A stretch of DNA of 64,000 bases from Streptococcus suis (lineage in GTDB: Bacteria > Bacillota > Bacilli > Lactobacillales > Streptococcaceae). Both the position numbers and the translations under genes were made by a program. Below are positions 50,668-63,457 of the stretch, piece after piece; the first letter of the stretch is position 1; each line of letters starts with the position of its first letter. The stretch covers positions 62,001 to 126,000 of the forward strand of contig NZ_JAMWEL010000002.1 in assembly GCF_024509555.1 (NCBI RefSeq), read 5' to 3'. Under the pieces are notes generated by a model. The model saw only the letters and a program-made list of their open reading frames with translations. It searched no databases and was not told the DNA's origin.

Positions 50668-53600
50668 TTAGTACTTTTTGCGTTGTGCCAGTTTTCCAGC
50701 CACTGCTAGACCAAGCAAGCCGAGGGCAGTTAAGGCAAGACTGTCGCTCACACCTGTATTTGGGAGAGTTTCTTTCTTAGCACTTGCGGCTGCGACTGCC
50801 GGAGCATGACTAGCCTTGATTGCTGACAAGTCAAGAGCTGGTAGAGCTGGAGCCTTCACGCCTTCGCCTTTAGCAGTAATGATTTCTTCAGTCACTGCTT
50901 CTTCAACAGTAGCATCTGCTTCGGAAATGCTTGCGTTAGCAGTGTCAGTAGTTCCTGTTTCAGCAGCACTTGTGTTAGCAGTATCATTAGTTCCTGTTTC
51001 AGCAACGCTTGTGTTAGCAGTATCGGTAATTCCTGTACCGGAAGTTTCTACTTCGGTAGTTTCTGAAGTCGTCACTTCCTTGTAAACAATACCATACTCA
51101 CTGAAGTGATTTGCAACAAATTCAACTTCCTTGCCTTCACCATTCGCTACTTCTCTAAATGCAAGAGATTCTTCTGCAGCAGAGTTTGGTAAGTAGACTA
51201 CACGTACTACTTCCTTACCTGGATCGATTGGCAAGCGAACAACCGTTGGCATTGTATTTTCAACAATAGCACCCGTATCGTCAACCAATTCAATATCAAA
51301 GAGATCGTAATCAACATTTGAAAGAATGACAGGTGTTGTAGTAGCGTTAGTCTCCTTATGAACAACACGGAGCGCAACTGCTCGGTTTGTTTCACCTTCT
51401 GAAAGGGTAACGCTTACATTTGTGGATGGATCCACGAGGACAACTGGCTGATAAAGAACAGTGGTTTCACCCTTAGGACCTACTGGACCACGGTCACCTT
51501 TTGGTCCTTGGGCTCCAGTATCACCCTTATCGCCCTTCGGTCCTTGCAAACCACGATCGCCCTTGTTCCCTTTCGGACCTTGTGGGCCACGTGGACCAAC
51601 TGGGCCTTGTGGACCGGTTTCGCCTCTGTCACCTTTTGGTCCCGCTGGGCCTTGGGCTCCGGTTTCGCCTCTGTCACCTTTTGGTCCCGCTGGACCTTGT
51701 GCTCCGGTTTCGCCTCTGTCGCCTTTTGGTCCCGCTGGGCCTTGTGCTCCGGTTTCACCTCTGTCACCTTTTGGTCCCGCTGGGCCTTGTGCTCCGGTTT
51801 CACCTGTGTCACCTTTTGGTCCCGCTGGGCCTTGTGCTCCGGTTTCACCTGTGTCGCCTTTTGGTCCCGCTGGGCCTTGTGCTCCAGTTTCGCCTCTGTC
51901 GCCTTTTGGTCCCGCTGGGCCTTGTGCTCCGGTTTCGCCTGTGTCGCCTTTTGGTCCCGCTGGGCCTTGTGCTCCGGTTTCGCCTCTGTCGCCTTTTGGT
52001 CCCGCTGGGCCTTGTGCTCCAGTTTCGCCTCTGTCGCCTTTTGGTCCCGCTGGGCCTTGTGCTCCGGTTTCACCTCTGTCACCTTTTGGTCCCGCTGGGC
52101 CTTGTGCTCCGGTTTCACCTCTGTCACCTTTTGGTCCCGCTGGGCCTTGTGCTCCAGTTTCACCTGTATCGCCTTTTGGTCCCGCTGGGCCTTGTGCTCC
52201 AGTTTCACCTGTGTCGCCTTTTGGTCCCGCTGGACCTTGTGCTCCAGTTTCACCTCTGTCACCTTTTGGTCCCGCTGGGCCTTGTGCTCCAGTTTCACCT
52301 GTATCACCTTTTGGTCCCGCTGGACCTTGCGCCCCGGTTTCACCTTTTGGACCTGCTGGACCTTGAGGACCACGAGGACCTACAAGACCTTGGTCACCCT
52401 TAGCTCCATCTTGACCAGGATCACCTGTATCACCTTTTGGACCTGCTGGACCTGTCTCACCACGCTCACCTTGCTCACCTTTTTCACCCTTGAGCCAAGA
52501 TTGAACATCAAGCTCATCAATGTCATCATCACTATCTTGATCACCAACATTTTGGATGAACCATTCATAGAAACCACCAGGAACCACATCACCAACTACA
52601 TTATTGTAAACAATAGCATAGTCACTGAAGTGTGTCGCTGTAAATGTGACATAAGGCCTGCTGTCGATAGTTTCAGTGTCAAATTCAATTTCTTCAACAG
52701 GTTGACCCTCTGGAAGGAAGAGCACACGTGAAACAACTTTATCTGGATTCACTGGAAGTTTAACCTTAGCAGTAAATTCAGTATCAATATGTCTATCTTG
52801 GTCATCTACCAATTCCAAATCATAGATATCAACATCTTTGTCTGTCAATGTTTCTGGAACTTCTGTCTTAGGAGTTACTGTCAAACGAATTGCTGTCTCA
52901 GCACCCTCAGTTACCTCAACTGTTACGCCGGTTTCATCGTGTTTGAAAATACGATCGGTAGTTTGGCTACCACCCTCACCTTCAGTTGGGTTAGTTTGGC
53001 TACCACCCTCACCTTCGGTCGGGTTAGTTTGGCTACCACCCTCACCTTCAGTTGGGTTAGTTTGGCTACCGCCCTCACCTTCAGTTGGGTTAGTTTGGCT
53101 ACCGCCCTCACCTTCAGTTGGGTTAGTTTGACTGCCGCCTTCGCCTTCAGTTGGGTTAGTTTGGCTACCGCCCTCACCTTCAGTTGGGTTAGTTTGACTG
53201 CCGCCTTCGCCTTCGGTTGGGTTAGTTTGGCTACCGCCCTCACCTTCAGTTGGGTTAGTTTGGCTACCGCCCTCACCTTCGGTCGGGTTAGTTTGGCTAC
53301 CGCCTTCACCTTCAGTTGGATTAGTTTGACTGCCGCCTTCGCCTTCGGTTGGGTTAGTTTGGCTACCGCCCTCACCTTCAGTCGGGTTAGTTTGGCTACC
53401 ACCCTCACCTTCAGTTGGATTAGTTTGACTGCCGCCTTCGCCTTCGGTCGGGTTAGTTTGGCTACCACCCTCGCCTTCGGTTGGGTTAGTTTGGCTACCG
53501 CCTTCACCTTCGGTTGGGTTAGTTTGGCTGCCGCCTGTTGTCGGTGGTTGTTCTTCTTCCGGCGGAAGTTCTACTTTTTCATAGAAGGTCAAACCACGTA

Positions 53601-56214
53601 ATGTCAATTCTGTCTGAGTAGTTTGATTATGTCTATTTTTTGCTTCAGTGACAGTTAATACTACTCTATCCACTGGATTTCCACTCAAACTTCTATGATC
53701 ATAAGTGGCCAAGAATGGAACTTCCAAATCTGTCAACACATCTACCGGCTGGCCATCTTTAAAGGTCTCAAGATTATATTTAACTACTGAGCCTCCTTGA
53801 CCTGCTCTCTTATGTAATGTAAATCCTGCTAGTTTTTTAGGACTATTATCTCTAGCTTGAATTGTTATCCGCTCTGGAAGGCGCAATGGATTTGTCCATC
53901 GATACTCTGCAAACGAAGAGTTGTTATCATCCAGTAACTTAGCTATATCACGACCACTGTGATATTTCGATGGGTCTTCAACAGTCGCTGTGAAATCAGT
54001 TTGAGGTAATTTTACACCATTAATTGGAGATTTTTCTAAGAACGAAACCCCTTTCAATGTTAAATGTGTCAGATTAACCTGATCATTCCTACTTATAGTT
54101 TTTGTGAATATTAATTCAACTTTATTAATTACACCAAAACTACTTAAATCGAAAGTAGCATCGTTCTCCGTTTGTGGAGTTGTAAGTTCCTCAGTCTCAA
54201 TGACTTCTTGTGAGTCACGATAAACTTTAACCTTATAATGAGTCAGAGTTCCGTTGTCTCCAACACGTTTATGAATAATAACTGAATTCAACTCTTGAGG
54301 TGTGTTCAATTGGAAACCAACTGTGACAGGTAAAGTCGGACCACCAGTCCACTTCAATTCAGTTAAATAGTCTCCATCGTGACCGTTTGGCTCTCCCAAA
54401 TCAGCATTTAGTATATTATCCAACCCACGTTGATAGCCATCTGCTGTTTGATAATGATTCCTATCACCTAAAACTGTAAATTTCTCGGCAGATACTGGTA
54501 CAAGTGCGTAGTTTCCGACTTCAGCTTGATTCGAGGTATCTGAACTATCATCACCAGTTGACGGTGGTTGAGTATTCCCACCATCTGGTTGTGGTTCTTC
54601 TGTCGGTCTGACTTTAGTTCCGTAGGTTACACGTCGTGGACGACTCTCAATAGTTTCACCATTTTCTTCTCGAAGTGGGTCTCCTACCTTTTCACCATTT
54701 TCAGTTAGATAATACTTATGAACTGTAGTGCTACCATTTGCTCCTTCGTCTTCAACAATTTCTGCTTCATCCACCCACATTTCAGGGTTTGGAGTTCTGA
54801 TTTCTTGTTTCTCGATTGGTGTAACTACCGTATCTTTAAGAACTTTCCGAGCATACGGGGTAAATTCTGCAGCAGCAACAATCTTACCTCTATTTTGTTG
54901 TTCGTGGTGGTGTGTTTCAACTGCTCCTAAGCGAATTTTCTTCGCAATAATTGGATCGAATTGAATGAATTTTCGTGATACCCCAACTCCTAGAGTAAAA
55001 ATATTCTCCTCGTTACTACCATAAACATTGATACGTTTCCACGCTTCGTCTTCACTATCAGATTCTTTATATTCAATAAATCCTCTAACAATATTTCCGG
55101 TTGAGGTACCTCCAGATTGTCTTGGTAAATATTCAACATGACTTATTGATGCTAAACTATCTAAAGTCAATTCAAGATATTGTTTTTCAGTATTATTATT
55201 CTTATTCGCAGCACTAACCCAATAAGTTTCGTTTTGATTGTCAATAGCAGCTTCAGCTGGTCTATTTCCTCCATCATTTGGGTCATGACTCGTTGCGGTA
55301 GCTGAAGATACAGATGCTATGTCTAGAGAAGATTTTTCTGCTGTACCTCTAGGAAGAAATTCTGCTGCAGTTACCCTTTTATTTCTTTGAGCAGTATCCC
55401 AATGTTCTGTTAAAAGTGCCTCTAATTTGAAATATTGTGCAGTAACAGGTGTTATTGCAATCATTTTAGTTTGTGAACGATTAGAAAAAGTGACACTATT
55501 ATCAGAATTAACGGTTCCACGATTTAATAAAACTGAAGTAGGGGTAATTGGTTCCCAAGAAACTCCATCTTGACTAGAGTATAATTTCATCTTCGAAATG
55601 TTACCTGTTACCTGGTCACCCGAAGCTTGACGAGGTGTGTAATCAATCTGATTTACTAAAGCAGGCTCTTTTAATTTCGTAACAAAATATTGTGGTGCTT
55701 CTGGAGTATTATCTACATTAGGATCTGAAGTCCAGTAAGTAGTATGGTTATCATCATAAGCATTAGCAGCCACATTCGTACCATCTACTGATGAGGCACC
55801 GTTATATGTTATGTCAATTGGAACATTTACACTAACTGTTGATGCTGCAGTTCTCGGCTCTGCATTTTCAACTGCTGGTGCTGGATTAGCCTGCTCTGCT
55901 GGTGCTGGCGTTGCTGTTGGAGTTGTACTCTCTGCCGGTGCTGGCGTTGGTGCTGGGGTTGTGGTTTCTGCTCCTGGAGCTGAAGTCGTAGCAGTTGGTT
56001 GCGCTACTTCACTACCGCCTGCGGCTCCTCCTCCAGTATCTGCTTGGTTTTCAATAGTTGGTTCAGAAGCAGTTGCTCCTGTATTTGCCAAGACAGTTGG
56101 TGCCTGTAACATACCGGCTAGGAAGATACCGACTACAACTGAGCCTACTCCCCAGTTACGTTTGCGTATCGAATATTGATACAATTTTTGATAATTTTTA
56201 TCTTGTCTGTTCAT
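50668..56214 (-). CDS. Giant LPXTG surface protein: discoidin domains, 17 x 11-residue repeats, EF-hand and collagen-like region
   Basis: 1848 residues. In order: YSIRK signal (about 12-45); Ala/Pro/Thr-rich stretch; two discoidin/F5-8C-like domains (about 136-452) that resemble those of the neighbour; a G5-like segment (about 470-535); two more jelly-roll-like domains (about 565-880); 17 repeats of [11 protein letters not shown] (about 898-1085); a beta-module ending [10 protein letters not shown]; an EF-hand loop [12 protein letters not shown]; 114 Gly-X-Y triplets (1243-1584); a second copy of the beta-module; [10 protein letters not shown] linker; LPNTG and a basic tail. It looks like a long adhesive stalk: binding domains at the tip, collagen rod near the wall. 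No catalytic domain is seen. The start is the second ATG, five bases after GGAGG. Confidence 0.9.
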   Translation of the reverse strand: MNRQDKNYQKLYQYSIRKRNWGVGSVVVGIFLAGMLQAPTVLANTGATASEPTIENQADTGGGAAGGSEVAQPTATTSAPGAETTTPAPTPAPAESTTPTATPAPAEQANPAPAVENAEPRTAASTVSVNVPIDITYNGASSVDGTNVAANAYDDNHTTYWTSDPNVDNTPEAPQYFVTKLKEPALVNQIDYTPRQASGDQVTGNISKMKLYSSQDGVSWEPITPTSVLLNRGTVNSDNSVTFSNRSQTKMIAITPVTAQYFKLEALLTEHWDTAQRNKRVTAAEFLPRGTAEKSSLDIASVSSATATSHDPNDGGNRPAEAAIDNQNETYWVSAANKNNNTEKQYLELTLDSLASISHVEYLPRQSGGTSTGNIVRGFIEYKESDSEDEAWKRINVYGSNEENIFTLGVGVSRKFIQFDPIIAKKIRLGAVETHHHEQQNRGKIVAAAEFTPYARKVLKDTVVTPIEKQEIRTPNPEMWVDEAEIVEDEGANGSTTVHKYYLTENGEKVGDPLREENGETIESRPRRVTYGTKVRPTEEPQPDGGNTQPPSTGDDSSDTSNQAEVGNYALVPVSAEKFTVLGDRNHYQTADGYQRGLDNILNADLGEPNGHDGDYLTELKWTGGPTLPVTVGFQLNTPQELNSVIIHKRVGDNGTLTHYKVKVYRDSQEVIETEELTTPQTENDATFDLSSFGVINKVELIFTKTISRNDQVNLTHLTLKGVSFLEKSPINGVKLPQTDFTATVEDPSKYHSGRDIAKLLDDNNSSFAEYRWTNPLRLPERITIQARDNSPKKLAGFTLHKRAGQGGSVVKYNLETFKDGQPVDVLTDLEVPFLATYDHRSLSGNPVDRVVLTVTEAKNRHNQTTQTELTLRGLTFYEKVELPPEEEQPPTTGGSQTNPTEGEGGSQTNPTEGEGGSQTNPTEGEGGSQTNPTEGEGGSQTNPTEGEGGSQTNPTEGEGGSQTNPTEGEGGSQTNPTEGEGGSQTNPTEGEGGSQTNPTEGEGGSQTNPTEGEGGSQTNPTEGEGGSQTNPTEGEGGSQTNPTEGEGGSQTNPTEGEGGSQTNPTEGEGGSQTNPTEGEGGSQTTDRIFKHDETGVTVEVTEGAETAIRLTVTPKTEVPETLTDKDVDIYDLELVDDQDRHIDTEFTAKVKLPVNPDKVVSRVLFLPEGQPVEEIEFDTETIDSRPYVTFTATHFSDYAIVYNNVVGDVVPGGFYEWFIQNVGDQDSDDDIDELDVQSWLKGEKGEQGERGETGPAGPKGDTGDPGQDGAKGDQGLVGPRGPQGPAGPKGETGAQGPAGPKGDTGETGAQGPAGPKGDRGETGAQGPAGPKGDTGETGAQGPAGPKGDTGETGAQGPAGPKGDRGETGAQGPAGPKGDRGETGAQGPAGPKGDRGETGAQGPAGPKGDRGETGAQGPAGPKGDTGETGAQGPAGPKGDRGETGAQGPAGPKGDTGETGAQGPAGPKGDTGETGAQGPAGPKGDRGETGAQGPAGPKGDRGETGAQGPAGPKGDRGETGAQGPAGPKGDRGETGPQGPVGPRGPQGPKGNKGDRGLQGPKGDKGDTGAQGPKGDRGPVGPKGETTVLYQPVVLVDPSTNVSVTLSEGETNRAVALRVVHKETNATTTPVILSNVDYDLFDIELVDDTGAIVENTMPTVVRLPIDPGKEVVRVVYLPNSAAEESLAFREVANGEGKEVEFVANHFSEYGIVYKEVTTSETTEVETSGTGITDTANTSVAETGTNDTANTSAAETGTTDTANASISEADATVEEAVTEEIITAKGEGVKAPALPALDLSAIKASHAPAVAAASAKKETLPNTGVSDSLALTALGLLGLAVAGKLAQRKKY
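51463..52488 (-). repeat. Collagen-like Gly-X-Y region, 45-bp repeats (protein 2)
   Basis: 114 uninterrupted triplets. The centre has 15 full units of GD(R/T)[12 protein letters not shown] (45 bp each) plus a partial one. The R/T choice at the third position follows T R T T R R R R twice, giving an eight-unit super-period. Units differ almost only at synonymous positions. Confidence 0.95.
52961..53521 (-). repeat. Seventeen 33-bp tandem repeats ([11 protein letters not shown])
   Basis: Exactly 17 units of 33 bp, all encoding the same 11 residues; the DNA differs between units only at synonymous sites such as ACC/GCC-type third positions. The peptide is hydrophilic and proline-bearing, fitting an extended spacer between binding domains and the stalk. 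Confidence 0.96.
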
Positions 56215-56343
56215 ATTTTCCTCCATTTTTTTGTTTACAAAGATAAAAAGTTATACGACGAAAGTGTTACATCCTCCCTTTTTCAGTTTCTGGTGGTTAT
56301 TTTTGCTATCTTAACCACATAATATATCTTGTTATTCAATAGT

Positions 56344-56382
56344 ATATTAACATAAAAGTGTCCAAGATTGCAAGCGTTTTCT
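56344..56382 (-). promoter_or_regulatory. Promoter with cre site, second giant surface protein
   Basis: Minus-strand TTGCAA (56368-56373), 18-bp spacer, TGTTAATAT with -10 at 56344-56349. The plus strand at 56368-56382 reads TTGCAAGCGTTTTCT, again a full match to WTGNAANCGNWNNCW. Arrangement and boxes are nearly those of the first gene. Confidence 0.75.
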
Positions 56383-56530
56383 TGTTGGTTTTATATTTTT
56401 TTCTTCCAACCATTCCTAACCAGCTGAGATAGCTAATATAAATCTGTCACCTCTGGCATTTCCTTAAAAACTATCATCTCAAAGACCTATAATGTGAATA
56501 TAAAGTAAGCCCTACTCCACTAGTTGCAAA

Positions 56531-56559
56531 CAAAAGAAGCCGTTAGAAATCTTCTAACG
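56531..56559 (-). terminator. Probable terminator of the Rpn gene block
   Basis: Minus-strand CGTTAGAA-GAT-TTCTAACG followed by GCTTCTTTTG. The T run is imperfect. Confidence 0.55.
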
Positions 56560-56735
56560 ACCTTGTCTGAAGTATTAGAAACCTTTCGATAAGCTGGTTT
56601 CATAAATTATAGAGCCTCTATTTATAGAAATGGTTGCTTTAGACGATCTCCAATGCAGACTCGTTTTTTACCTTATAGACAGACTTGTATTTTACCTTAT
56701 AGAATGTGAGAGAAAGCTGGTTGAAATAATAGAGA

Positions 56736-57150
56736 TTATGTATTAGCTTTCGACTCACTTTGAAGTTGGAGAACTCGCTCAATAGGGAGATTTAAGCTAT
56801 TCGATATGACTGCAACATCAAATCCAGCCAACAATAAATTACGCGCAGAGTAAATAAGTCCTTCTTCGCGTCCCTTCTCAAGCCCTTCTTCAAATCCGTC
56901 TTCCTTGGCAGTCATAGTCTTTTATTTTACTTTTAGTACTAGGCAACGAGCCGCAGGCATAACTGAAGTTAGACAAGGCGAGTTAACAACGTAATAAAAG
57001 CTAAAATAAATGACGTTATCAAGGTAGCGTAACTGAACTCAACACTATCCAATTGCTTATCCCACATGTCTTGTTCCTCCTTGGTCCAGCTTGTAAAATC
57101 TAAGGCGTGTTCTGCCTGAGATATAATCTTGTCAGGTTGAATGGTAAAGT
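56736..57150 (-). pseudogene. Rpn-family C-terminal cassette 2, split by a MITE-like insertion
   Basis: It encodes a third copy of the Rpn C-terminus: FTIQPDKIISQAEHALDFTS and on, to SYATLI, then after the inserted element MTAKEDGFEEGLEKGREEGL and on to ERVLQLQSESKANT. No start is present, so it is not an independent gene. The EEGLEKGREEG block is eight residues longer than in the intact gene. Confidence 0.75.
56916..57017. mobile_element. MITE-like element, copy A (about 102 bp)
   Basis: It is inserted into a cassette whose empty form is known from neighbouring copies: GGCAGTCATCAAGG here reads GTCAT-element-ATCAAGG, so the target duplication is AT. The ends are inverted repeats (GTCTTTTATTTTACTTTTAG against GTCATTTATTTTAGCTTTTA). 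No coding capacity. Size and AT-rich ends recall RUP-type elements of pneumococci, which rely on a transposase elsewhere; that link is inference. Confidence 0.75.
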
Positions 57151-57154
57151 CGAA

Positions 57155-57470
57155 TCAGTTATTAGCTTGCAACTCACTTTGGAGTTGGAGAACTCGCTCA
57201 AGAGAGAGATTTAGGCTGTTCGATATTACTGCAACATCAACTCCAGCCAACAATAAATTACGTGCAGAGTAAATAAGCCCTTCTTCACGACCACGCTCAA
57301 GTCCTTCTTCAAATCCGTCTTCCTTGGCAGTCACCAAGGTAGCGTAGCTAATTTCAAGGCTATCAATTTGCTTATCCCACATGTCTTGTTCCTCCTTTGT
57401 CCAGCTTGTAAAGTCTAAGGCGTGTTCTGCCTGAGATATAATCTTGTCAGGTTGACATAGTAAACCAGCA
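57155..57470 (-). pseudogene. Rpn-family C-terminal cassette 1
   Basis: An in-frame copy of the last ~100 residues of the Rpn gene (QPDKIISQAEHALDFTSWTK, then DGFEEGLERGREEGLIYSAR, ending LQSELQANN), directly after the intact gene. A start upstream is only available through unrelated codons spanning the intact gene's end, so it is read as a silent 3' cassette, not a gene. Confidence 0.75.
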
Positions 57471-58349
57471 TCAGGTATTGGCATTCAACTCACTTTGAAG
57501 TTGGAGAACTCGCTCAAGAGGGAGGTTTAAGCTGTTCGATATGACTGTAACATCAACTCCAGCCAACAATAAATTACGCGCAGAGTAAATAAGTCCTTCT
57601 TCAAATCCATCTTCCTTGGCAGTCATCAAGGTAGCGTAACTGACCTCAAGGCTATCAATTTGCTTATCCCACATATCTTTTTCCTCCTTTGTCCAGCTTG
57701 TAAAGTCTAAGGCGTGTTCTGCCTGAGATATAATCTTGTCAGGTTGAATGGTAAAGTCGCGGTTACCGAAAAATTCAAACCATTTTTTGACATCGTAGTC
57801 GGAAATGGTTTCGGGTTGGTACTTATCCAACTCCAGAAAAGCCATCTTCAAGAGACTATGGTGCTTGGAGCTGGTTTTGGGTTTGACAGTCAGCTCTTCA
57901 TTGGTCTCCTCTTCACGCAGGCTAAACACGTGGAAAGGCTTGTCGTCTTCGAAATAATTTTTCTCCAAGAGAGCGATACCGTAAACAGGGTAAATAGACT
58001 CATGTGTGGAATGGGTATCGCCATGTTCCTGACGAACCTTTTCGACGTTGTCATGCACCTGCGTACAAATATAAGCCCAGAGGCGATTGACAAAGGTCTT
58101 TTGCTTGGCAATCTGGATTTCAATGACGACTTGGGTCCCATCGTCCAATTTAACCAAAATATCCGTTACAGTGTAGAAACCCTTGGGTAAGTCATCATTG
58201 GGCAGGCGAATCTGATGACCATCCAGAAGTTCAACTTCTTGAACAGGCAAGTCCAAAATATCTGAAATAAAGGCCTTAGTCACTTCCGTGTTTTGAAAAA
58301 TTTTCTTGGCAACCGTGTCTTGTGTTGGTTTCAATAGGGTATGTCTCAA
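57471..58349 (-). CDS. Rpn-family (PD-(D/E)XK) nuclease/transposase-like protein
   Basis: A 292-residue protein of the same family as 41599-42504, though diverged. The nuclease core is DILVKLDDGTQVVIEIQI (about residues 64-81), and VNRLWAYICTQVHDNV follows. The start is TTG (58349), ten bases after AAAAGG. The C-terminal tail lacks the ERGREEG-like block present in both downstream cassettes. Recombination-promoting activity is known for family members; here it is inferred. Confidence 0.82.
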   Translation of the reverse strand: MRHTLLKPTQDTVAKKIFQNTEVTKAFISDILDLPVQEVELLDGHQIRLPNDDLPKGFYTVTDILVKLDDGTQVVIEIQIAKQKTFVNRLWAYICTQVHDNVEKVRQEHGDTHSTHESIYPVYGIALLEKNYFEDDKPFHVFSLREEETNEELTVKPKTSSKHHSLLKMAFLELDKYQPETISDYDVKKWFEFFGNRDFTIQPDKIISQAEHALDFTSWTKEEKDMWDKQIDSLEVSYATLMTAKEDGFEEGLIYSARNLLLAGVDVTVISNSLNLPLERVLQLQSELNANT

Positions 58350-58509
58350 AATACCACATCCTTTTCATCTGATTTCTTTATAAGTAACCTCGTATTCATT
58401 GGTTCTACTTTTTTATTCGAAAACAAATGAAAAAATTTTCTATATATAGTATATCATAAATGAAAAAAGCTAACATATCATAAGTGTTTATCTCATAAGA
58501 AATCTAAGC

Positions 58510-58539
58510 TTGACAACCCTGACCATTCAAGTGTATAAT
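58510..58539 (+). promoter_or_regulatory. Promoter of serS
   Basis: TTGACA (58510-58515), 18-bp spacer, TATAAT (58534-58539). Both boxes are perfect. Confidence 0.9.
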
Positions 58540-58544
58540 CTAAG

Positions 58545-60014
<1,470 letters not shown>

Positions 60015-60025
60015 AGGTAAAGAAT

Positions 60026-60241
60026 ATGAAAAAGAAATGGTATAAGGACAAAAGTCGTGGTGAACTGGCTGGCGTTATCGCAGGTCTTTATGACTACTTT
60101 GACCTATATGAAAACTACGGTTGGAAATTAGAAAATGTTCGTTTGGTGGTCATTCTACTAGCTATTGTCACCAACCTTCCCTTTCTAACTGCCTACATCA
60201 TTCTAGCCATACTTTTACCAGACAAGTCTGAACTTAACTAA
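60026..60241 (+). CDS. PspC-domain membrane protein
   Basis: A 71-residue protein with the PspC domain: SRGELAGVIAGLYDYFDL, then a membrane helix VVILLAIVTNLPFLTAYIIL. PspC proteins sense or answer envelope stress in other bacteria. It starts 11 bp after serS and probably shares its transcript, so it may come under the serS T-box. Confidence 0.85.
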   Translation: MKKKWYKDKSRGELAGVIAGLYDYFDLYENYGWKLENVRLVVILLAIVTNLPFLTAYIILAILLPDKSELN

Positions 60242-60248
60242 AGCACGC

Positions 60249-60279
60249 AAAAGACGACTCCAAACGGAATCGTCTTTTC
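60249..60279. terminator. Bidirectional terminator, PspC gene / CPBP gene
   Basis: AAAAGACGACTCC-AAAC-GGAATCGTCTTTT, with two mismatches in the stem and T runs on both strands. Confidence 0.88.
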
Positions 60280-60286
60280 TTTATGC

Positions 60287-60955
60287 TTATTGAAAATAGT
60301 AAAATGCCACTACCGCCCAGGCATTGTTGATAAAATGCACTGCCATGGGATAGATGAGGTAATCTGTCTTGTAGTAGAGGTAAGCCATTAAAAATCCTGG
60401 GCTGGCATAAATGATCCATGAACCTAAATCTGTCGGTCCATGCAGGAAAGCAAATACCAAGCCAGATACTACAATTCCCAAAATCTTGTGCTTTTCAAAA
60501 AACTTTTTGAACAGATAGCCTCTGACAATGATCTCCTCTGAAATAGCTGCCTGAAAGGCTATTCTGACAAAGGCTAACCAAAACGGAATCATTCGTAACA
60601 GCTTATCAATGCCAATCTGATTAGCCGTATCTTCAATCCCTTGAAGGTCCATGATAGTATGTCCTAAGACAGTAGAAAAGCTGGTAAATAGTAAGGTCAG
60701 GGCGACCAGTCCAAGTCCCTTCCAGGTCAGGAATTTTCTATCCCAAATGGCAAGCCCTTTCCTTTCTGCCAACCAACACATAATGACCATAATTCCAATA
60801 GAAGACAGACCTGCAGTCCATTGAGCAACTTGCGAGGTGGATTTTTGCAATACGAAAGTTGGAATGATTTCAAGAAGCAATAATAGAAAGGCCTGCAATA
60901 AAATCCAGATTTTCCTACAAATCCATTCCAATCGTTGACTGAATGTTTCTAGCAT
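60287..60955 (-). CDS. CPBP family intramembrane metalloprotease, copy 1
   Basis: A 222-residue membrane protein of the CPBP/Abi family. The conserved motifs are complete: EEIIVRG (EExxxR, about residue 143), FAFLHGP (FxxxH) and HFINNAW near the C-terminus. Members often give self-immunity to bacteriocins or process peptides. It is a tandem paralogue of 60997-61659, with many identical blocks (ISEEIIVRGYLFKKFFEKHK). Confidence 0.88.
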   Translation of the reverse strand: MLETFSQRLEWICRKIWILLQAFLLLLLEIIPTFVLQKSTSQVAQWTAGLSSIGIMVIMCWLAERKGLAIWDRKFLTWKGLGLVALTLLFTSFSTVLGHTIMDLQGIEDTANQIGIDKLLRMIPFWLAFVRIAFQAAISEEIIVRGYLFKKFFEKHKILGIVVSGLVFAFLHGPTDLGSWIIYASPGFLMAYLYYKTDYLIYPMAVHFINNAWAVVAFYYFQ

Positions 60956-60996
60956 TTCTCTTTTTCCTCCGTTCTTCTTTCTATCCTGTTCAGTAA

Positions 60997-61659
60997 CTAT
61001 AAATAATAGAACGCCAGCACCGACCAGGCATTATTGATAAAATGAACTGCTATTGGGTAAATCAGATAATCTGTCTTATAGTACAAGTAAGCCAAGATAA
61101 AACCTGGACTAGCATAAATAATCCATGAACCCAAATCTGTTGGTCCATGCAGGAAAGCAAAAATCAAACCAGATACTACAATTCCCAGAATCTTGTGCTT
61201 TTCAAATAGCTTTTTGAATAGATAGCCTCTGACAATGATCTCCTCGGTAATGGCTGCCTGACAGGCTATTCTTACAAAGGCTAACCAAAATGGAATGTTT
61301 TCTAATAACTTTGTCAATTCAAGCTCATTGCTGGTTTCTTCAATCCCCTGAAGTTCCATAATGTAATAACCAAGGTGTTTAAACAGCTGAGCTACCGCAA
61401 ATGTTAAGACAACTAAACCAAGACCTTTCCAAGTTAAAACATTGCTATCCCAAATCTTGATATCATTCTTCTCAGCTCTCCAGTACATAAGGACAAGGAT
61501 GCCAACGGACAACAAGGCTGCTCCCCACTGAGCCCATTGTAAAGTAGATAGGTCTAATATCGCATCTGGAAGAACAGCTAGCACCATGAAACCAAACACT
61601 CTCAGCAAAATCCAAAATTTTTGACCAAGCCATTTCAAACCTTTACTGAATGTTTCCAT
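60997..61659 (-). CDS. CPBP family intramembrane metalloprotease, copy 2
   Basis: A 220-residue paralogue of the neighbouring gene with the same motifs EEIIVRG, FAFLHGP and HFINNAW. The two proteins differ most in the first 120 residues and are near-identical in the C-terminal catalytic half. It lies 41 bp upstream, so both are probably made together. No bacteriocin gene is adjacent. Confidence 0.88.
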   Translation of the reverse strand: METFSKGLKWLGQKFWILLRVFGFMVLAVLPDAILDLSTLQWAQWGAALLSVGILVLMYWRAEKNDIKIWDSNVLTWKGLGLVVLTFAVAQLFKHLGYYIMELQGIEETSNELELTKLLENIPFWLAFVRIACQAAITEEIIVRGYLFKKLFEKHKILGIVVSGLIFAFLHGPTDLGSWIIYASPGFILAYLYYKTDYLIYPIAVHFINNAWSVLAFYYL

Positions 61660-61787
61660 ATCAATCTCCTTTTCTACTCCAGACCATCGAATACATCCAA
61701 CCTATCATGGATTGTATAGAACATTCATGTATTATTCTAATAAAACAATTTTACAACAATACAATTCTTTTGTCAATAAGAACCTAG

Positions 61788-61806
61788 AAAAAAATACTAG
61801 GTCTTC

Positions 61807-61817
<11 letters not shown>
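61788..61817 (-). terminator. Terminator of the acc operon
   Basis: Minus-strand AAAATACTAGG-AAGA-CCTAGTATTTT followed by TTT. It overlaps the accA stop codon. Confidence 0.9.
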
Positions 61818-63452
<1,635 letters not shown>

Positions 63453-63457
63453 CTAGT

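Larger units (their letters stand above)
56227..56735. other. Intergenic region before the Rpn gene remnants
   Basis: It holds the promoter/cre of the second giant gene (56344-56382) and a hairpin CGTTAGAA-GAT-TTCTAACG (56541-56559) followed on the minus strand by GCTTCTTTTGTTTG, probably the terminator of the Rpn gene block. Near 56660-56702 a CTTGTATTTTACCTTATAGA stretch is partly duplicated. No gene is seen. Confidence 0.5.

Noticed and set aside
51461-52731. Several long frames on both strands over the second collagen region
   Set aside because: The 45-bp unit is divisible by three, so every frame stays open; only the minus frame with signal peptide and LPNTG makes sense.
52961-53521. 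33-bp repeats as a CRISPR array
   Set aside because: The units are directly adjacent with no unique spacers and keep one coding frame inside a surface-protein gene.
57155-57484. Independent 109-residue gene starting MPIPDAGLL
   Set aside because: The start codons come from the intact gene's end in another frame; the rest is a 3' cassette of the Rpn gene.
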